13,365 nt of DNA. Origin: an uncultured Eubacteriales bacterium (GTDB lineage Bacteria; Bacillota; Clostridia; Oscillospirales; Oscillospiraceae). How positions within the stretch are numbered: the first letter of the stretch is position 1; each line of letters starts with the position of its first letter. The position numbers and the translations under genes were made by a program. Positions 6,149 through 13,307 of this stretch are shown piece after piece. The notes beneath the pieces are model-generated. The model saw only the letters and a list, made by a program, of their open reading frames with translations, was not told the DNA's origin and searched no databases. The stretch covers positions 1 through 13,365 of the forward strand of contig UQXG01000052.1 in the NCBI GenBank assembly GCA_900544945.1, given 5' to 3'.

Positions 6149-6694
6149 ATGATGGAACTGCAAAACGGCCGCCCTGCCGACTGCGGCGGACGGCTGCCGA
6201 AAGAAGTCCGCTGCTACGATTTCCTGGACAGATTGGGAATTGCCTATCAGCGCATTGACCACGCGCCGGCGGACAATATGGAAGCCTGCGAGGAAATCGA
6301 CCGGGCGCTGGATGCGGTAATCTGCAAGAATCTGCTGCTGTGCAACCGGCAGAAAACCGCCTTTTACCTGCTGATGCTCCCTGGGGACAAGCATTTCAAG
6401 ACCAGCGTGCTGTCCAAGGAAATCGGCTCCTCCCGGCTGAGCTTTGCCACTGCGGAGGATATGGAGCGGCTGCTGGACATTACCCCCGGCTCCGTCAGCG
6501 TCCTGGGGCTGATGAACGATCACGATCACCAGGTGCAGCTGCTGATGGATGCCGAGGTGGTCAAAGGGGAATATTTCGGCTGCCACCCCTGCATCAACAC
6601 CTCCTCTCTGCGGCTGAAAATGTCCGACCTGCTGGAGAAAATCCTGCCGGAAATGGGGTATACTCCCCGGTTTGTTACCCTGGAGGAAACATAA
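6149..6694 (+). CDS. Free-standing prolyl-tRNA editing-domain protein (YbaK/ProX type)
   Basis: A 181-aa single-domain protein of the YbaK/ProRS-INS superfamily, whose members hydrolyse mischarged aminoacyl-tRNAs such as Ala- or Cys-tRNA(Pro). It resembles the 'prolyl-tRNA synthetase associated domain' (ProXp-ala/PrdX-like) subgroup: YDFLDRLGIAYQRIDHAPADNME, then VICKNLLLCNRQKTAFYLLM with Lys60, the likely conserved lysine, then SVLGLMND and the signature GEYFGCHPCINTSSLRL with Gly144-Cys-His146. There is no synthetase domain, so it acts in trans. Two consecutive ATGs (6149 and 6152) are possible starts. The ribosome binding site GAGGAAA overlaps the stop of the upstream methyltransferase gene, indicating a two-gene operon. 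Substrate specificity (Ala, Cys or another residue) is not determinable here. Confidence 0.85.
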   Translation: MMELQNGRPADCGGRLPKEVRCYDFLDRLGIAYQRIDHAPADNMEACEEIDRALDAVICKNLLLCNRQKTAFYLLMLPGDKHFKTSVLSKEIGSSRLSFATAEDMERLLDITPGSVSVLGLMNDHDHQVQLLMDAEVVKGEYFGCHPCINTSSLRLKMSDLLEKILPEMGYTPRFVTLEET

Positions 6695-6704
6695 AAACAG
6701 GACG

Positions 6705-6729
6705 GGCCGCTGTGAGCACCACAGCGGCC
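6705..6729 (+). terminator. GC-rich hairpin ending the methyltransferase/editing operon
   Basis: A perfect 10-bp stem, GGCCGCTGTG / CACAGCGGCC, with a 5-nt loop, 10 nt after the editing-domain stop codon. No T-run follows on the plus strand (TCAGCGCATC). It marks the probable transcript end but is not a classic rho-independent terminator. Confidence 0.5.
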
Positions 6730-6740
6730 TCAGCGCATCA

Positions 6741-7092
6741 AAAAAGTCCGAAAAACACGTTGCCATTGCAAACCAGTGGTTTAGTGGTGCGGGAATTCCC
6801 TCTAAGTGTCAGGACACTTCCCGGCGAAGCGCAAAGCCCCCTTGTGTAAAGGGGGCAAAAGGCTCCCCTTGCTGATCAAGGGGAGCTGTCTCGTGCGTCC
6901 CCCGCAAGCACGAGACTGAGGGGATCAGAACTCTCTTATTTTGACAATCCCTCAGTCAAAAATCAGAGATTTTTGCCAGCAGTACATTGTGGTATGACTG
7001 CCACCGGCAGTCATGGTAATTTTGATTCGCTGCGCGGAGCACCACCCTTTACACAAGCGAGCCTTTGGGTGCTTCCGCACCAGTGCTTTTGC
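6741..7092. repeat. Composite intergenic hairpin repeat, copy C
   Basis: About 350 bp between the editing-domain gene and the GH3 gene; no coding signal. It is homologous in direct orientation to copy A but shorter and apparently more intact. Hairpins in order: AAGTGTC-ag-GACACTT (6804-6819), GCCCCCTT/AAGGGGGC (6836-6856), CTCCCCTTG-ctgat-CAAGGGGAG (6863-6885), GTCTCGTGC/GCACGAGAC (6888-6916), CAAAAATC/GATTTTTG (about 6957-6975) and ATGACTGCC/GGCAGTCAT (6994-7014). The segment 6968-7057 is identical to copy A, while the left half has many single-base differences. Confidence 0.85.
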
Positions 7093-7142
7093 CGAGACAA
7101 AAGCAGAAATAAATGCAGGGAACAATACAGTGATCGGCCTTC

Positions 7143-7171
7143 TTGACTTCCTCTGTCCTGGATGCTAAAAT
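7143..7171 (+). promoter_or_regulatory. Promoter of the GH3 gene
   Basis: A -35 TTGACT (7143-7148; 5/6), a 17-bp spacer and a -10 TAAAAT (7166-7171; 5/6) preceded by TGC (extended -10). It lies just outside repeat copy C and 33 bp before the ATG. This is the strongest-looking promoter in the window. Confidence 0.7.
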
Positions 7172-7204
7172 GAGAAAAAACAACCAAAAGAACAGGAGAA
7201 TACT

Positions 7205-9586
7205 ATGGCTCTGAAACAAATGATTCTGAATTCCGCTCTGCGGCTGTCCAGCCTGATGAGCCAGCCTCAGCTGCATCACAATCCTCAAAAGGAGGTCAAT
7301 CCGGTTATGCCCGCCCTTCTGCGGGAGGCGGCGGCGCAAGGCGCAGTGCTGCTGGAAAACCGGGTGCTGCCCTTCGCCAAGGACACGAAAATTTCCCTCT
7401 TTGGCCGGGTGCAGCAGGATTATTTCTTCACCGGCTACGGCTCTGGCGGCGATGTAAACTTCCCCTACAGCGTAAATCTTTTGGAGGGTCTGCGGGGCTG
7501 CGAGGACTTGCAGCTCAATGAGAATCTGGCGGCGGTCTATGCCGACTGGATTCAGACCCATCCTCAGGCGAAGGAGACCTGGGGCACCTGGCCCCGGTTC
7601 CACCCGGAAATGCCGGTGAGTGAGACACTGGTTCGCCAGGCCCGGGAGGAATCCGATCAGGCGGTGATCGTCCTGGGTCGAGCCAGCGGCGAAGATCGGG
7701 AGAACGCCTTGGAACCCGGCAGTTTCTACCTGACCGAGGAGGAAAAGGCACTCTTGCGGACGGTCACTGCCCAGTTCCCGGATGCGGTGCTGCTATTAAA
7801 CATCGGCGCCCTCATCGACCTGAGCTTTGTGAAGGACTATTCCTTCGGCGCTGTGATGATTCTCTGGCAGGGAGGCATGGAAAGCGGCAATGCCGCCGCC
7901 GACCTGCTCTGCGGCAAGGTGACCCCCTGCGGCCACCTGACGGACACCGTTGCCGATTGCTATGAGGCCTATCCCAGCGCAAGCTGCTTCGGGAATCCCA
8001 AGGCCAACGAATACCGGGAGGATATCTATGTGGGCTATCGGTGGTTTGAGACCTTCCACCGGGAGCAGGTGCGCTATCCCTTCGGCTACGGTCTGAGCTA
8101 TACGAGCTTCACTGTCACCGGCACCCACACCGGCCCTCTGGGCTTCCAGGCAGAGGTCACCAATACCGGAAAGCACCCGGGCAAGGCGGTGGTCATGCTC
8201 TTCGTGGAGAAGCCCTGCGGTGTCCTCGGCAATCCCGCCCGGGAGCTGGTGGCCTTCGGCAAGACCCGGCTGTTAAGCCCCGGGCAGAGCCAGAGCCTGT
8301 CTTTTTCCGTCACGGAGTATCAGCTGTCCTCTTACGATGACAGCGGCATTACCGGCCACAAATCCTGTTATGTGCTCCAGCAGGGCGCCTACCGCTTCTA
8401 CTGCGGCGAAAACGTTCGGGATACCCAGTTTATCGGGGACTACATGATCCCCGAACTTCGGGTGCTGCGCAGCCTGAGCGAAGCCTGCGCTCCGAAGAAG
8501 TCCTTCCCTATCTGGGCCAACGAGAACGGCACGCCTGTCTGCCGGGAGGCCTCTGCCCGTACTGTCGATCTGCGGCAGCGGATCCTGGATCATCTGCCCA
8601 AGGCTGTTTCCCAGACCGGAGATCAGGGAATCCAGCTTTCGGATGTGAAGGAAGGAAAGGCTAGCCTGGAAGACTTTGTGGCCCAGCTGAGTCTGACCGA
8701 ACTGGAGGCCATCAGCCGTGGAGCCTACAATATGGATTCGCCTCTGGGTGCCCGGGGCAACGCCGGTGTGTTTGGCGGCGTGACCCAGTCCCTCCGGGAT
8801 AAGGGTGTCAGCCCCGTGACCACCACCGACGGCCCTTCGGGCATCCGGTTGTACGATTCCTGCTCCCTGCTTCCCATGGGCACTCTCCTTGCCAGCACCT
8901 TTGACCTGGAGCTGGTGGAGGGCCTCTACCGGGCAATGGGAGCGGAAATGCGCTGGCGGGGCAGCGACGTGCTGCTGGCTCCCGGCATGAACATCCACCG
9001 GAATCCCCTGTGCGGCCGGAATTTCGAGTATTTCTCCGAGGATCCCTATCTCACCGGCCGGATTGCGGGGGCGGTGGTCAAGGGCCTCCAATCCCAGGGG
9101 GTCAGTGCCTGCGTCAAGCATTTTGCCTGCAACAATCAGGAGCTGAACCGGAACCGATGTGATTCCGTGGTTTCTGAGCGTGCCCTGCGGGAAATTTACC
9201 TCAAGGGCTTTGAGATCTGCCTGAAGCAGGCGAAGCCCCTGACCCTGATGACCAGCTACAACCGGGTCAACGGCATCTGGAGCCACTACAACTACGATCT
9301 GGTGCAGACCATCGCCCGGGAGGAATGGGGCTATGAGGGCATGGTCATGACCGACTGGTGGATGCAGTACGCGGCCAGCCCTGAGTTCCCCAAGGTCACG
9401 GGCAACGGCTACCGGGTTCGGGGCCGGGTGAATGTGCTCATGCCCGGCAGCCGGAAGTTCCAGGATCATAGCGACAAGCCGGACAAAACCCTGCTTGCTA
9501 CCTACGGCAAGAAGAACGGCATCACCCTGGGAGAACTCCAGGAAAACGCGAAATATGTCCTGAACTGCGTCATGAAGCTGAAATAA
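7205..9586 (+). CDS. GH3 beta-glucosidase-like enzyme with permuted domain order
   Basis: A glycoside hydrolase family 3 retaining exo-glycosidase that releases terminal sugars from oligosaccharides (beta-glucosidase or beta-xylosidase type). The 793-aa protein has the reverse of the usual domain order. The alpha/beta sandwich comes first (about 35-290: EAAAQGAVLLENRVLPF, then RASGEDRENALEPGSFYL with Glu163 as a candidate acid/base, closing at YPFGYGLSYTSF). A fibronectin-III-like domain (about 295-385) and a linker follow. The TIM barrel is last (about 495-793: TTDGPSGIRLY, NIHRNPLCGRNFEYFSEDPY, CVKHFACNNQELNR and EGMVMTDWW with nucleophile Asp717). Such permuted GH3 enzymes are known from Ruminococcus and Butyrivibrio. 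There is no signal peptide, so it probably works in the cytosol on imported oligosaccharides. The ATG has AGGAG 6 nt upstream. It has its own promoter and no transporter gene beside it. The sugar specificity is open. Confidence 0.92.
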   Translation: MALKQMILNSALRLSSLMSQPQLHHNPQKEVNPVMPALLREAAAQGAVLLENRVLPFAKDTKISLFGRVQQDYFFTGYGSGGDVNFPYSVNLLEGLRGCEDLQLNENLAAVYADWIQTHPQAKETWGTWPRFHPEMPVSETLVRQAREESDQAVIVLGRASGEDRENALEPGSFYLTEEEKALLRTVTAQFPDAVLLLNIGALIDLSFVKDYSFGAVMILWQGGMESGNAAADLLCGKVTPCGHLTDTVADCYEAYPSASCFGNPKANEYREDIYVGYRWFETFHREQVRYPFGYGLSYTSFTVTGTHTGPLGFQAEVTNTGKHPGKAVVMLFVEKPCGVLGNPARELVAFGKTRLLSPGQSQSLSFSVTEYQLSSYDDSGITGHKSCYVLQQGAYRFYCGENVRDTQFIGDYMIPELRVLRSLSEACAPKKSFPIWANENGTPVCREASARTVDLRQRILDHLPKAVSQTGDQGIQLSDVKEGKASLEDFVAQLSLTELEAISRGAYNMDSPLGARGNAGVFGGVTQSLRDKGVSPVTTTDGPSGIRLYDSCSLLPMGTLLASTFDLELVEGLYRAMGAEMRWRGSDVLLAPGMNIHRNPLCGRNFEYFSEDPYLTGRIAGAVVKGLQSQGVSACVKHFACNNQELNRNRCDSVVSERALREIYLKGFEICLKQAKPLTLMTSYNRVNGIWSHYNYDLVQTIAREEWGYEGMVMTDWWMQYAASPEFPKVTGNGYRVRGRVNVLMPGSRKFQDHSDKPDKTLLATYGKKNGITLGELQENAKYVLNCVMKLK

Positions 9587-9590
9587 TCCA

Positions 9591-9619
9591 AACAGGCAGG
9601 TGCTTTGCACCTGCCTGTT
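9591..9619 (+). terminator. Terminator hairpin of the GH3 gene
   Basis: A perfect 13-bp stem (AACAGGCAGGTGC with its complement) and a TTT loop, starting 4 nt after the GH3 stop codon. The tail (CCGTATTT) is only mildly T-rich. Confidence 0.7.
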
Positions 9620-9648
9620 CCGTATTTCCAAGAACCGGTTCAGAATCA

Positions 9649-9678
9649 GCAGGGGGCAATGTCTTCATCGCCCCCTGC
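9649..9678 (+). terminator. Second hairpin between the convergent GH3 and asnS genes
   Basis: GCAGGGGGC (9649-9657) pairs with GCCCCCTGC (9670-9678) around a 12-nt loop and is followed on the plus strand by AAATTTTCC. It may be a back-up terminator for read-through from the GH3 gene. Confidence 0.5.
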
Positions 9679-9698
9679 AAATTTTCCGAGACAATCCA

Positions 9699-9727
9699 AA
9701 AGCACCCGGGCATTGCCCGGGTGCTTT
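9699..9727 (-). terminator. Intrinsic terminator of asnS
   Basis: A perfect 13-bp stem, AAAGCACCCGGGC with its complement, and a 3-nt loop. Read on the minus strand it ends in TTTTGG, 11 nt after the asnS stop codon. Confidence 0.8.
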
Positions 9728-9738
9728 GCCGATTTGAA

Positions 9739-11130
9739 TTACAGATCGCAGTTGCCCACGGTTCTGGGGAAGGGGATGGCGTCCCGGATGTTGCCGATGC
9801 CGGTCAGGTACATGACGCACCGCTCGAAGCCCAGGCCGAAGCCTGCGTGCCGGGTGGAGCCGTACTTGCGCAAGTCCATGTAGAAGCCGTAGTCCTCTTC
9901 GCGCATACCCAACTCCTCAATCCGGGCTTTCAACAGATCATAGTTGTCCTCACGCTGGGAGCCGCCGATGATCTCGCCGATGCCGGGCACCAGGCAGTCC
10001 ATGGCTGCCACGGTCTTGCCGTCGGGGTTCAGCTTCATGTAGAAGGCCTTGATTTCCTTGGGGTAGTCGGTGACAAAGACGGGCTTTTTGAAGACTACCT
10101 CGGTCAGATACCGCTCATGCTCGGTCTGCAAGTCCGTGCCCCAGTGGACAGGATACTCGAACTGATCGTTGTGCTGCTCCAGCAGAGCCACGGCTTCGGT
10201 GTAGGTAATCCGGCCGAAGTCATTGTGCAGCACGTTGTGGAGCCGATCCAGCAGACCCTTGTCCAGGAACTGGTTGCAGAAGGCCATTTCCTCCGGGGCG
10301 TGCTCCAGCACATAGGAGATGATGTACTTGATCATGTCCTCGGCCAGACGCATATTGTCGTCCAGGTCGGCAAAGGCGATTTCCGGCTCGATCATCCAGA
10401 ACTCGGCGGCATGACGGGTGGTGTTGGAGTTCTCCGCCCGGAAGGTGGGGCCGAAGGTATAGACGTTCCGGAAGGCCATGGCGAAGGTCTCGGCGTTCAG
10501 CTGACCGGAAACCGTCAGGTTGGTGGGCTTGCCGAAGAAATCCTGGGCGAAGTCTACCTTGCCGTCCTCAGTTTTGGGCACATTGTTCAAATCCATGGTG
10601 GTGACCTGGAACATTTCGCCGGCACCCTCGCAGTCAGAGCCGGTAATCAGCGGGGTGTGGACATACACGAAGTCCCGGTCCTGGAAGAACCGGTGAATGG
10701 CCATGGCGGCAAGAGAGCGGATGCGGAACACCGCCTGGAAGGTGTTGGCCCGGGGCCGCAGGTGGGTGATGGTCCGCAGATACTCCATGGAGTGCTTCTT
10801 GGGCTGCAAGGGGTAGTCGCCGGTGGAGGGGCCCTCCACGGTGATGGAGGAAGCCTGAATCTCAAAGGGCTGCTTGGCATCCGGAGTCAATTCCACAGTG
10901 CCCCGGACAATCAGCGCCGCGCTGATATTGATCTTGGAAATCTCCTGGAAATTGGCCAGGGTATCATTATAAACCACCTGAACGGGGGTGAAATAGCTGC
11001 CGTCATTCAGGACGATAAAGCCAAACTGCTTACTGGGACGCTTGTTGCGGACCCAGCCGCCGACGGTAATTTCCTGACCGGCGTATTTGTCGATGTTCTT
11101 GAACAATTCACGAACGGTAATCAGTTCCAT
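9739..11130 (-). CDS. asnS: Asparaginyl-tRNA synthetase
   Basis: A class IIb aminoacyl-tRNA synthetase that activates asparagine with ATP and charges tRNA(Asn) in the cytosol. The 463-aa protein is full length. An N-terminal OB-fold anticodon-binding domain (about 15-105) starts EITVGGWVRNKRPSKQFGFI. The catalytic core follows with motif 1 around FQDRDFVYVHTPLITGSDCEGAG, motif 2 FRAENSNTTRHAAEF (Phe230, Arg231, Glu233) and motif 3 GFGLGFERCVMYLTGIGNIR (Arg437). The ending PFPRTVGNCDL is typical of AsnRS and argues against AspRS or LysRS, as does the GEMFQVTTMD region. The ATG is preceded by an AAGAGGAA ribosome binding site. The 146-bp divergent gap to the sulfatase-fold gene is too short for, and shows no signature of, a T-box leader. 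Its presence implies direct Asn-tRNA charging rather than only the Asp-to-Asn amidation route. Confidence 0.96.
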   Translation of the reverse strand: MELITVRELFKNIDKYAGQEITVGGWVRNKRPSKQFGFIVLNDGSYFTPVQVVYNDTLANFQEISKINISAALIVRGTVELTPDAKQPFEIQASSITVEGPSTGDYPLQPKKHSMEYLRTITHLRPRANTFQAVFRIRSLAAMAIHRFFQDRDFVYVHTPLITGSDCEGAGEMFQVTTMDLNNVPKTEDGKVDFAQDFFGKPTNLTVSGQLNAETFAMAFRNVYTFGPTFRAENSNTTRHAAEFWMIEPEIAFADLDDNMRLAEDMIKYIISYVLEHAPEEMAFCNQFLDKGLLDRLHNVLHNDFGRITYTEAVALLEQHNDQFEYPVHWGTDLQTEHERYLTEVVFKKPVFVTDYPKEIKAFYMKLNPDGKTVAAMDCLVPGIGEIIGGSQREDNYDLLKARIEELGMREEDYGFYMDLRKYGSTRHAGFGLGFERCVMYLTGIGNIRDAIPFPRTVGNCDL

Positions 11131-11216
11131 TTGGGTTCCTCTTTCCTTGAAAATATAGTTTACAAGAGGGAATTGCGCTTTTTATGAAAAATGTCAGGAG
11201 AAAAGAAAATCTTAAG

Positions 11217-11245
11217 TGTACAACTGTCGTTTTTTATGCTACAAT
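11217..11245 (+). promoter_or_regulatory. Promoter of the LtaS-like gene
   Basis: A -35 TGTACA (11217-11222; 4/6), a 17-bp spacer and a -10 TACAAT (11240-11245; 5/6) preceded by TGC (extended -10). AAAGGAG at 11261-11267 is the ribosome binding site. Confidence 0.6.
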
Positions 11246-11276
11246 AGGGCGAGATTGCGCAAAGGAGTGAACCCAA

Positions 11277-13211
11277 GTGGGGAAAAAGAAAAAACAAAGC
11301 GGAAAAGCCGCCCCGGCGGCGGTGAAAGCGGCACCGGACTATAAAAAGTACATTGGACTCGGCCTGATTCCATTGGCCTTTTTCGCTGTGGAAGCGTTTG
11401 GCTGGGTCTTCCTGCGGGGCAGCACCGGAACCAGGTGGCCATTGGTATTTGGCCTTCTGTGGACGGTGATTTTGTCCGCTGTGGTGCTGGGAATGCCCGC
11501 CAAGGCTGGACGGATCGTTTTCGGCCTGGTGTATGGGCTGTGCGCCATTTACGCCGTGGTGGAGACGGGCTACTATATCCTCTTCAAGGAAATGATGTGG
11601 CTGTCGGATTTCCGGTATGCCTCGGAAGGCTCGGACTATTTTTCCGTGCTGCTCAGCTATCCGATTCGCTGGTGGCTGGGAATCCTGGTGCTGATCGGTC
11701 TGGGGGTGGCGGCAGTCTGGCTCTTCCCCAGAGGAAAGTACAACTGGAAGCAGACGGTGGCGGCCATTGTTCTGTTTGCTCTGGCGGGAAGTTGTGCCTA
11801 TCAACTGCCCTATGACCAGTTTGCTCAGGACAAGGATGTGAAGTTCGCCCGTTCGGACTACGGACGGATGCAGTCCCTGGAGGCGGCCTATGAGAATCTA
11901 TTCAACACCCACCGGCTTTACCAGGTCTGCGGTCTGTATCAGACCCTCTGGAAGGACATTTATGCCCACAGTATTTATCCCCTGACCCCGGCCTATGTCC
12001 AGGAGCATGAGGCAGGGCGGGAGGAGATCGACGCCTATTTTGCCGCCAAGGACAAGCCCCAGGCCAACGAGATGACAGGTCTGCTGAAGGACAAAAACGT
12101 CATCATGGTGCTGATGGAGTCCATGGACGACTGGATGCTGGGGGAGTACACCCCGACCCTGAACCGGCTTATGGACGAAGGCATCGACTTCACCCGGTTC
12201 TACACTCCGGGCTACGGCGGCATCCGCACCTTCAACACGGAATTCTGCTCCAATACCGGCTCCTTCCTGAGCAGCCAGGGTGGCTACGCCTTTGACTACA
12301 TCACCAATGACTACCGCCAGTCTCTGGCCTCGTTGCTGGAAGAACAGGGCTACAGCACCAAGGAGTTCCACTACAACGACCCCAATTTCTACAGCCGGGG
12401 CGTTTTCAGCCAGGCCATGGGCTACGAGGAATACGTTTACTACGAGGACTACATCAACGGCCTTTCCGAGAAGGAAATGAACCAGCTGATGATGGACGAT
12501 AAGATTCTCTTTGACGACCCGGCGCTGAACGATGTGTTCTTCCGGGAGGGGAAACGGCTGAATTACATCATCACCCGCTCCGCCCATTTAAGCTATAAAT
12601 ATAATGAAGTGCTCAGCAACTGGGGTCTGAAGAAGTACCCGGAGTTCAGGACGCTGACGGATAACGAGGAAACCAACTGCGCCCTGCTGAAGGCCAAGCT
12701 GGTGGATGACATGTTTGCACGGATGCTGGAGGAACTGGAAGCCCACGGGGAGCTGGAAAACACCGTCATCATCGGCGTTACCGACCACTACACCTACGGC
12801 TACAAGAACGAGAAGGCACTGCTGGAGCTGTCCGGGGTGGACGAGACGCTTCTTCTGGAGCGGACACCCTGCTTCATCTGGAGCGCGGATTTGCAGGCGC
12901 GGAAGGTGGACAAGGTGCTCAACACCAGTGATCTGCTGCCCACGGTTCTGAATCTGCTGGGGGTGGAAAGCCCCTACAGCTACCTGGGAAGCGACGCTTT
13001 TGACGACCGGTACGACGGCTTTGTGCCCTTCTCCGACGGCTCCTGGATCTACGGGGATGCGGCCTGGGATGTCAAGGAAAAGAAGCTGTTCTCCGCCACC
13101 GGAAAGTCTGTTACCCTGAGCCAGGAAGCCCAGAAGGCAGTGACCGAACGGGTGCAGGAATTTGTCCGGATCAACAATCTGATTCTGGACGTGGACTACT
13201 ATCAGGAATGA
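11277..13211 (+). CDS. LtaS-like membrane phosphoglycerol transferase (sulfatase fold)
   Basis: A 644-aa membrane enzyme of the lipoteichoic acid synthase/alkaline phosphatase superfamily, expected to move glycerol-phosphate groups onto a lipid or polymer outside the cell. A basic N-terminus (GKKKKQSGK) precedes five hydrophobic segments (about 26-46, 54-73, 80-103, 132-150 and 160-176), then a helical linker and an extracellular sulfatase domain (about 270-610). Metal and catalytic residues fit the LtaS pattern: Glu281 in VIMVLMES, Thr318 in GGIRTFNTEF, His437 in RSAHLSY, and Asp503-His504 in GVTDHYTYG. The start is GTG, chosen because AGGAG lies 9 nt upstream behind a good promoter and no earlier start fits. 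It stands alone, ends in a clear terminator and diverges from asnS. It could make LTA or modify another envelope glycan; the family is firm, the exact polymer is not. Confidence 0.85.
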   Translation: MGKKKKQSGKAAPAAVKAAPDYKKYIGLGLIPLAFFAVEAFGWVFLRGSTGTRWPLVFGLLWTVILSAVVLGMPAKAGRIVFGLVYGLCAIYAVVETGYYILFKEMMWLSDFRYASEGSDYFSVLLSYPIRWWLGILVLIGLGVAAVWLFPRGKYNWKQTVAAIVLFALAGSCAYQLPYDQFAQDKDVKFARSDYGRMQSLEAAYENLFNTHRLYQVCGLYQTLWKDIYAHSIYPLTPAYVQEHEAGREEIDAYFAAKDKPQANEMTGLLKDKNVIMVLMESMDDWMLGEYTPTLNRLMDEGIDFTRFYTPGYGGIRTFNTEFCSNTGSFLSSQGGYAFDYITNDYRQSLASLLEEQGYSTKEFHYNDPNFYSRGVFSQAMGYEEYVYYEDYINGLSEKEMNQLMMDDKILFDDPALNDVFFREGKRLNYIITRSAHLSYKYNEVLSNWGLKKYPEFRTLTDNEETNCALLKAKLVDDMFARMLEELEAHGELENTVIIGVTDHYTYGYKNEKALLELSGVDETLLLERTPCFIWSADLQARKVDKVLNTSDLLPTVLNLLGVESPYSYLGSDAFDDRYDGFVPFSDGSWIYGDAAWDVKEKKLFSATGKSVTLSQEAQKAVTERVQEFVRINNLILDVDYYQE

Positions 13212-13218
13212 TTCCGGA

Positions 13219-13248
13219 AGCCCGGGCGAATATCGTCCGGGCTCTTTT
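13219..13248 (+). terminator. Intrinsic terminator of the LtaS-like gene
   Basis: AGCCCGGGCGA pairs with TCGTCCGGGCT (11 bp with one G-U) around a 3-nt loop, followed by CTTTT, 8 nt after the stop codon. Confidence 0.8.
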
Positions 13249-13270
13249 GGACAACGCAGACAAACGAAAT

Positions 13271-13298
13271 CGCGCCGTAAGGAGTTCCTTGCGGCGCG
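13271..13298 (-). terminator. Hairpin, probable terminator of a gene entering from the right
   Basis: CGCGCCGTAAGGA (13271-13283) pairs with TCCTTGCGGCGCG (13286-13298) over 13 positions with one G-T pair. On the minus strand it is followed by ATTTCGTTT, a broken T-stretch, and sits 9 nt after an in-frame stop (13308-13310) of a minus-strand reading frame. Confidence 0.45.
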
Positions 13299-13307
13299 TG
13301 CGGCTTG

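Noticed and set aside
2370..7092. CRISPR array or insertion sequence in the repeated gaps
   Set aside because: Repeats are irregular in length and spacing with no uniform spacers, and there is no cas gene or transposase. The elements are too short and mosaic to be autonomous.
8273..9631. Open frame (452 codons) on the minus strand opposite the GH3 gene
   Set aside because: It mirrors a well-supported GH3 catalytic domain and runs through that gene's terminator; biased composition and no ribosome binding site.
9721..11187. Long open frame (488 codons) on the plus strand opposite asnS
   Set aside because: asnS on the minus strand has every class II motif, while this frame is a low-complexity G/V/H/Q-rich antisense shadow without a ribosome binding site.
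11131..11276. T-box or other riboswitch upstream of asnS
   Set aside because: The gap is short, shared by divergent promoters, and shows no T-box-like GGTGG core or specifier stem.
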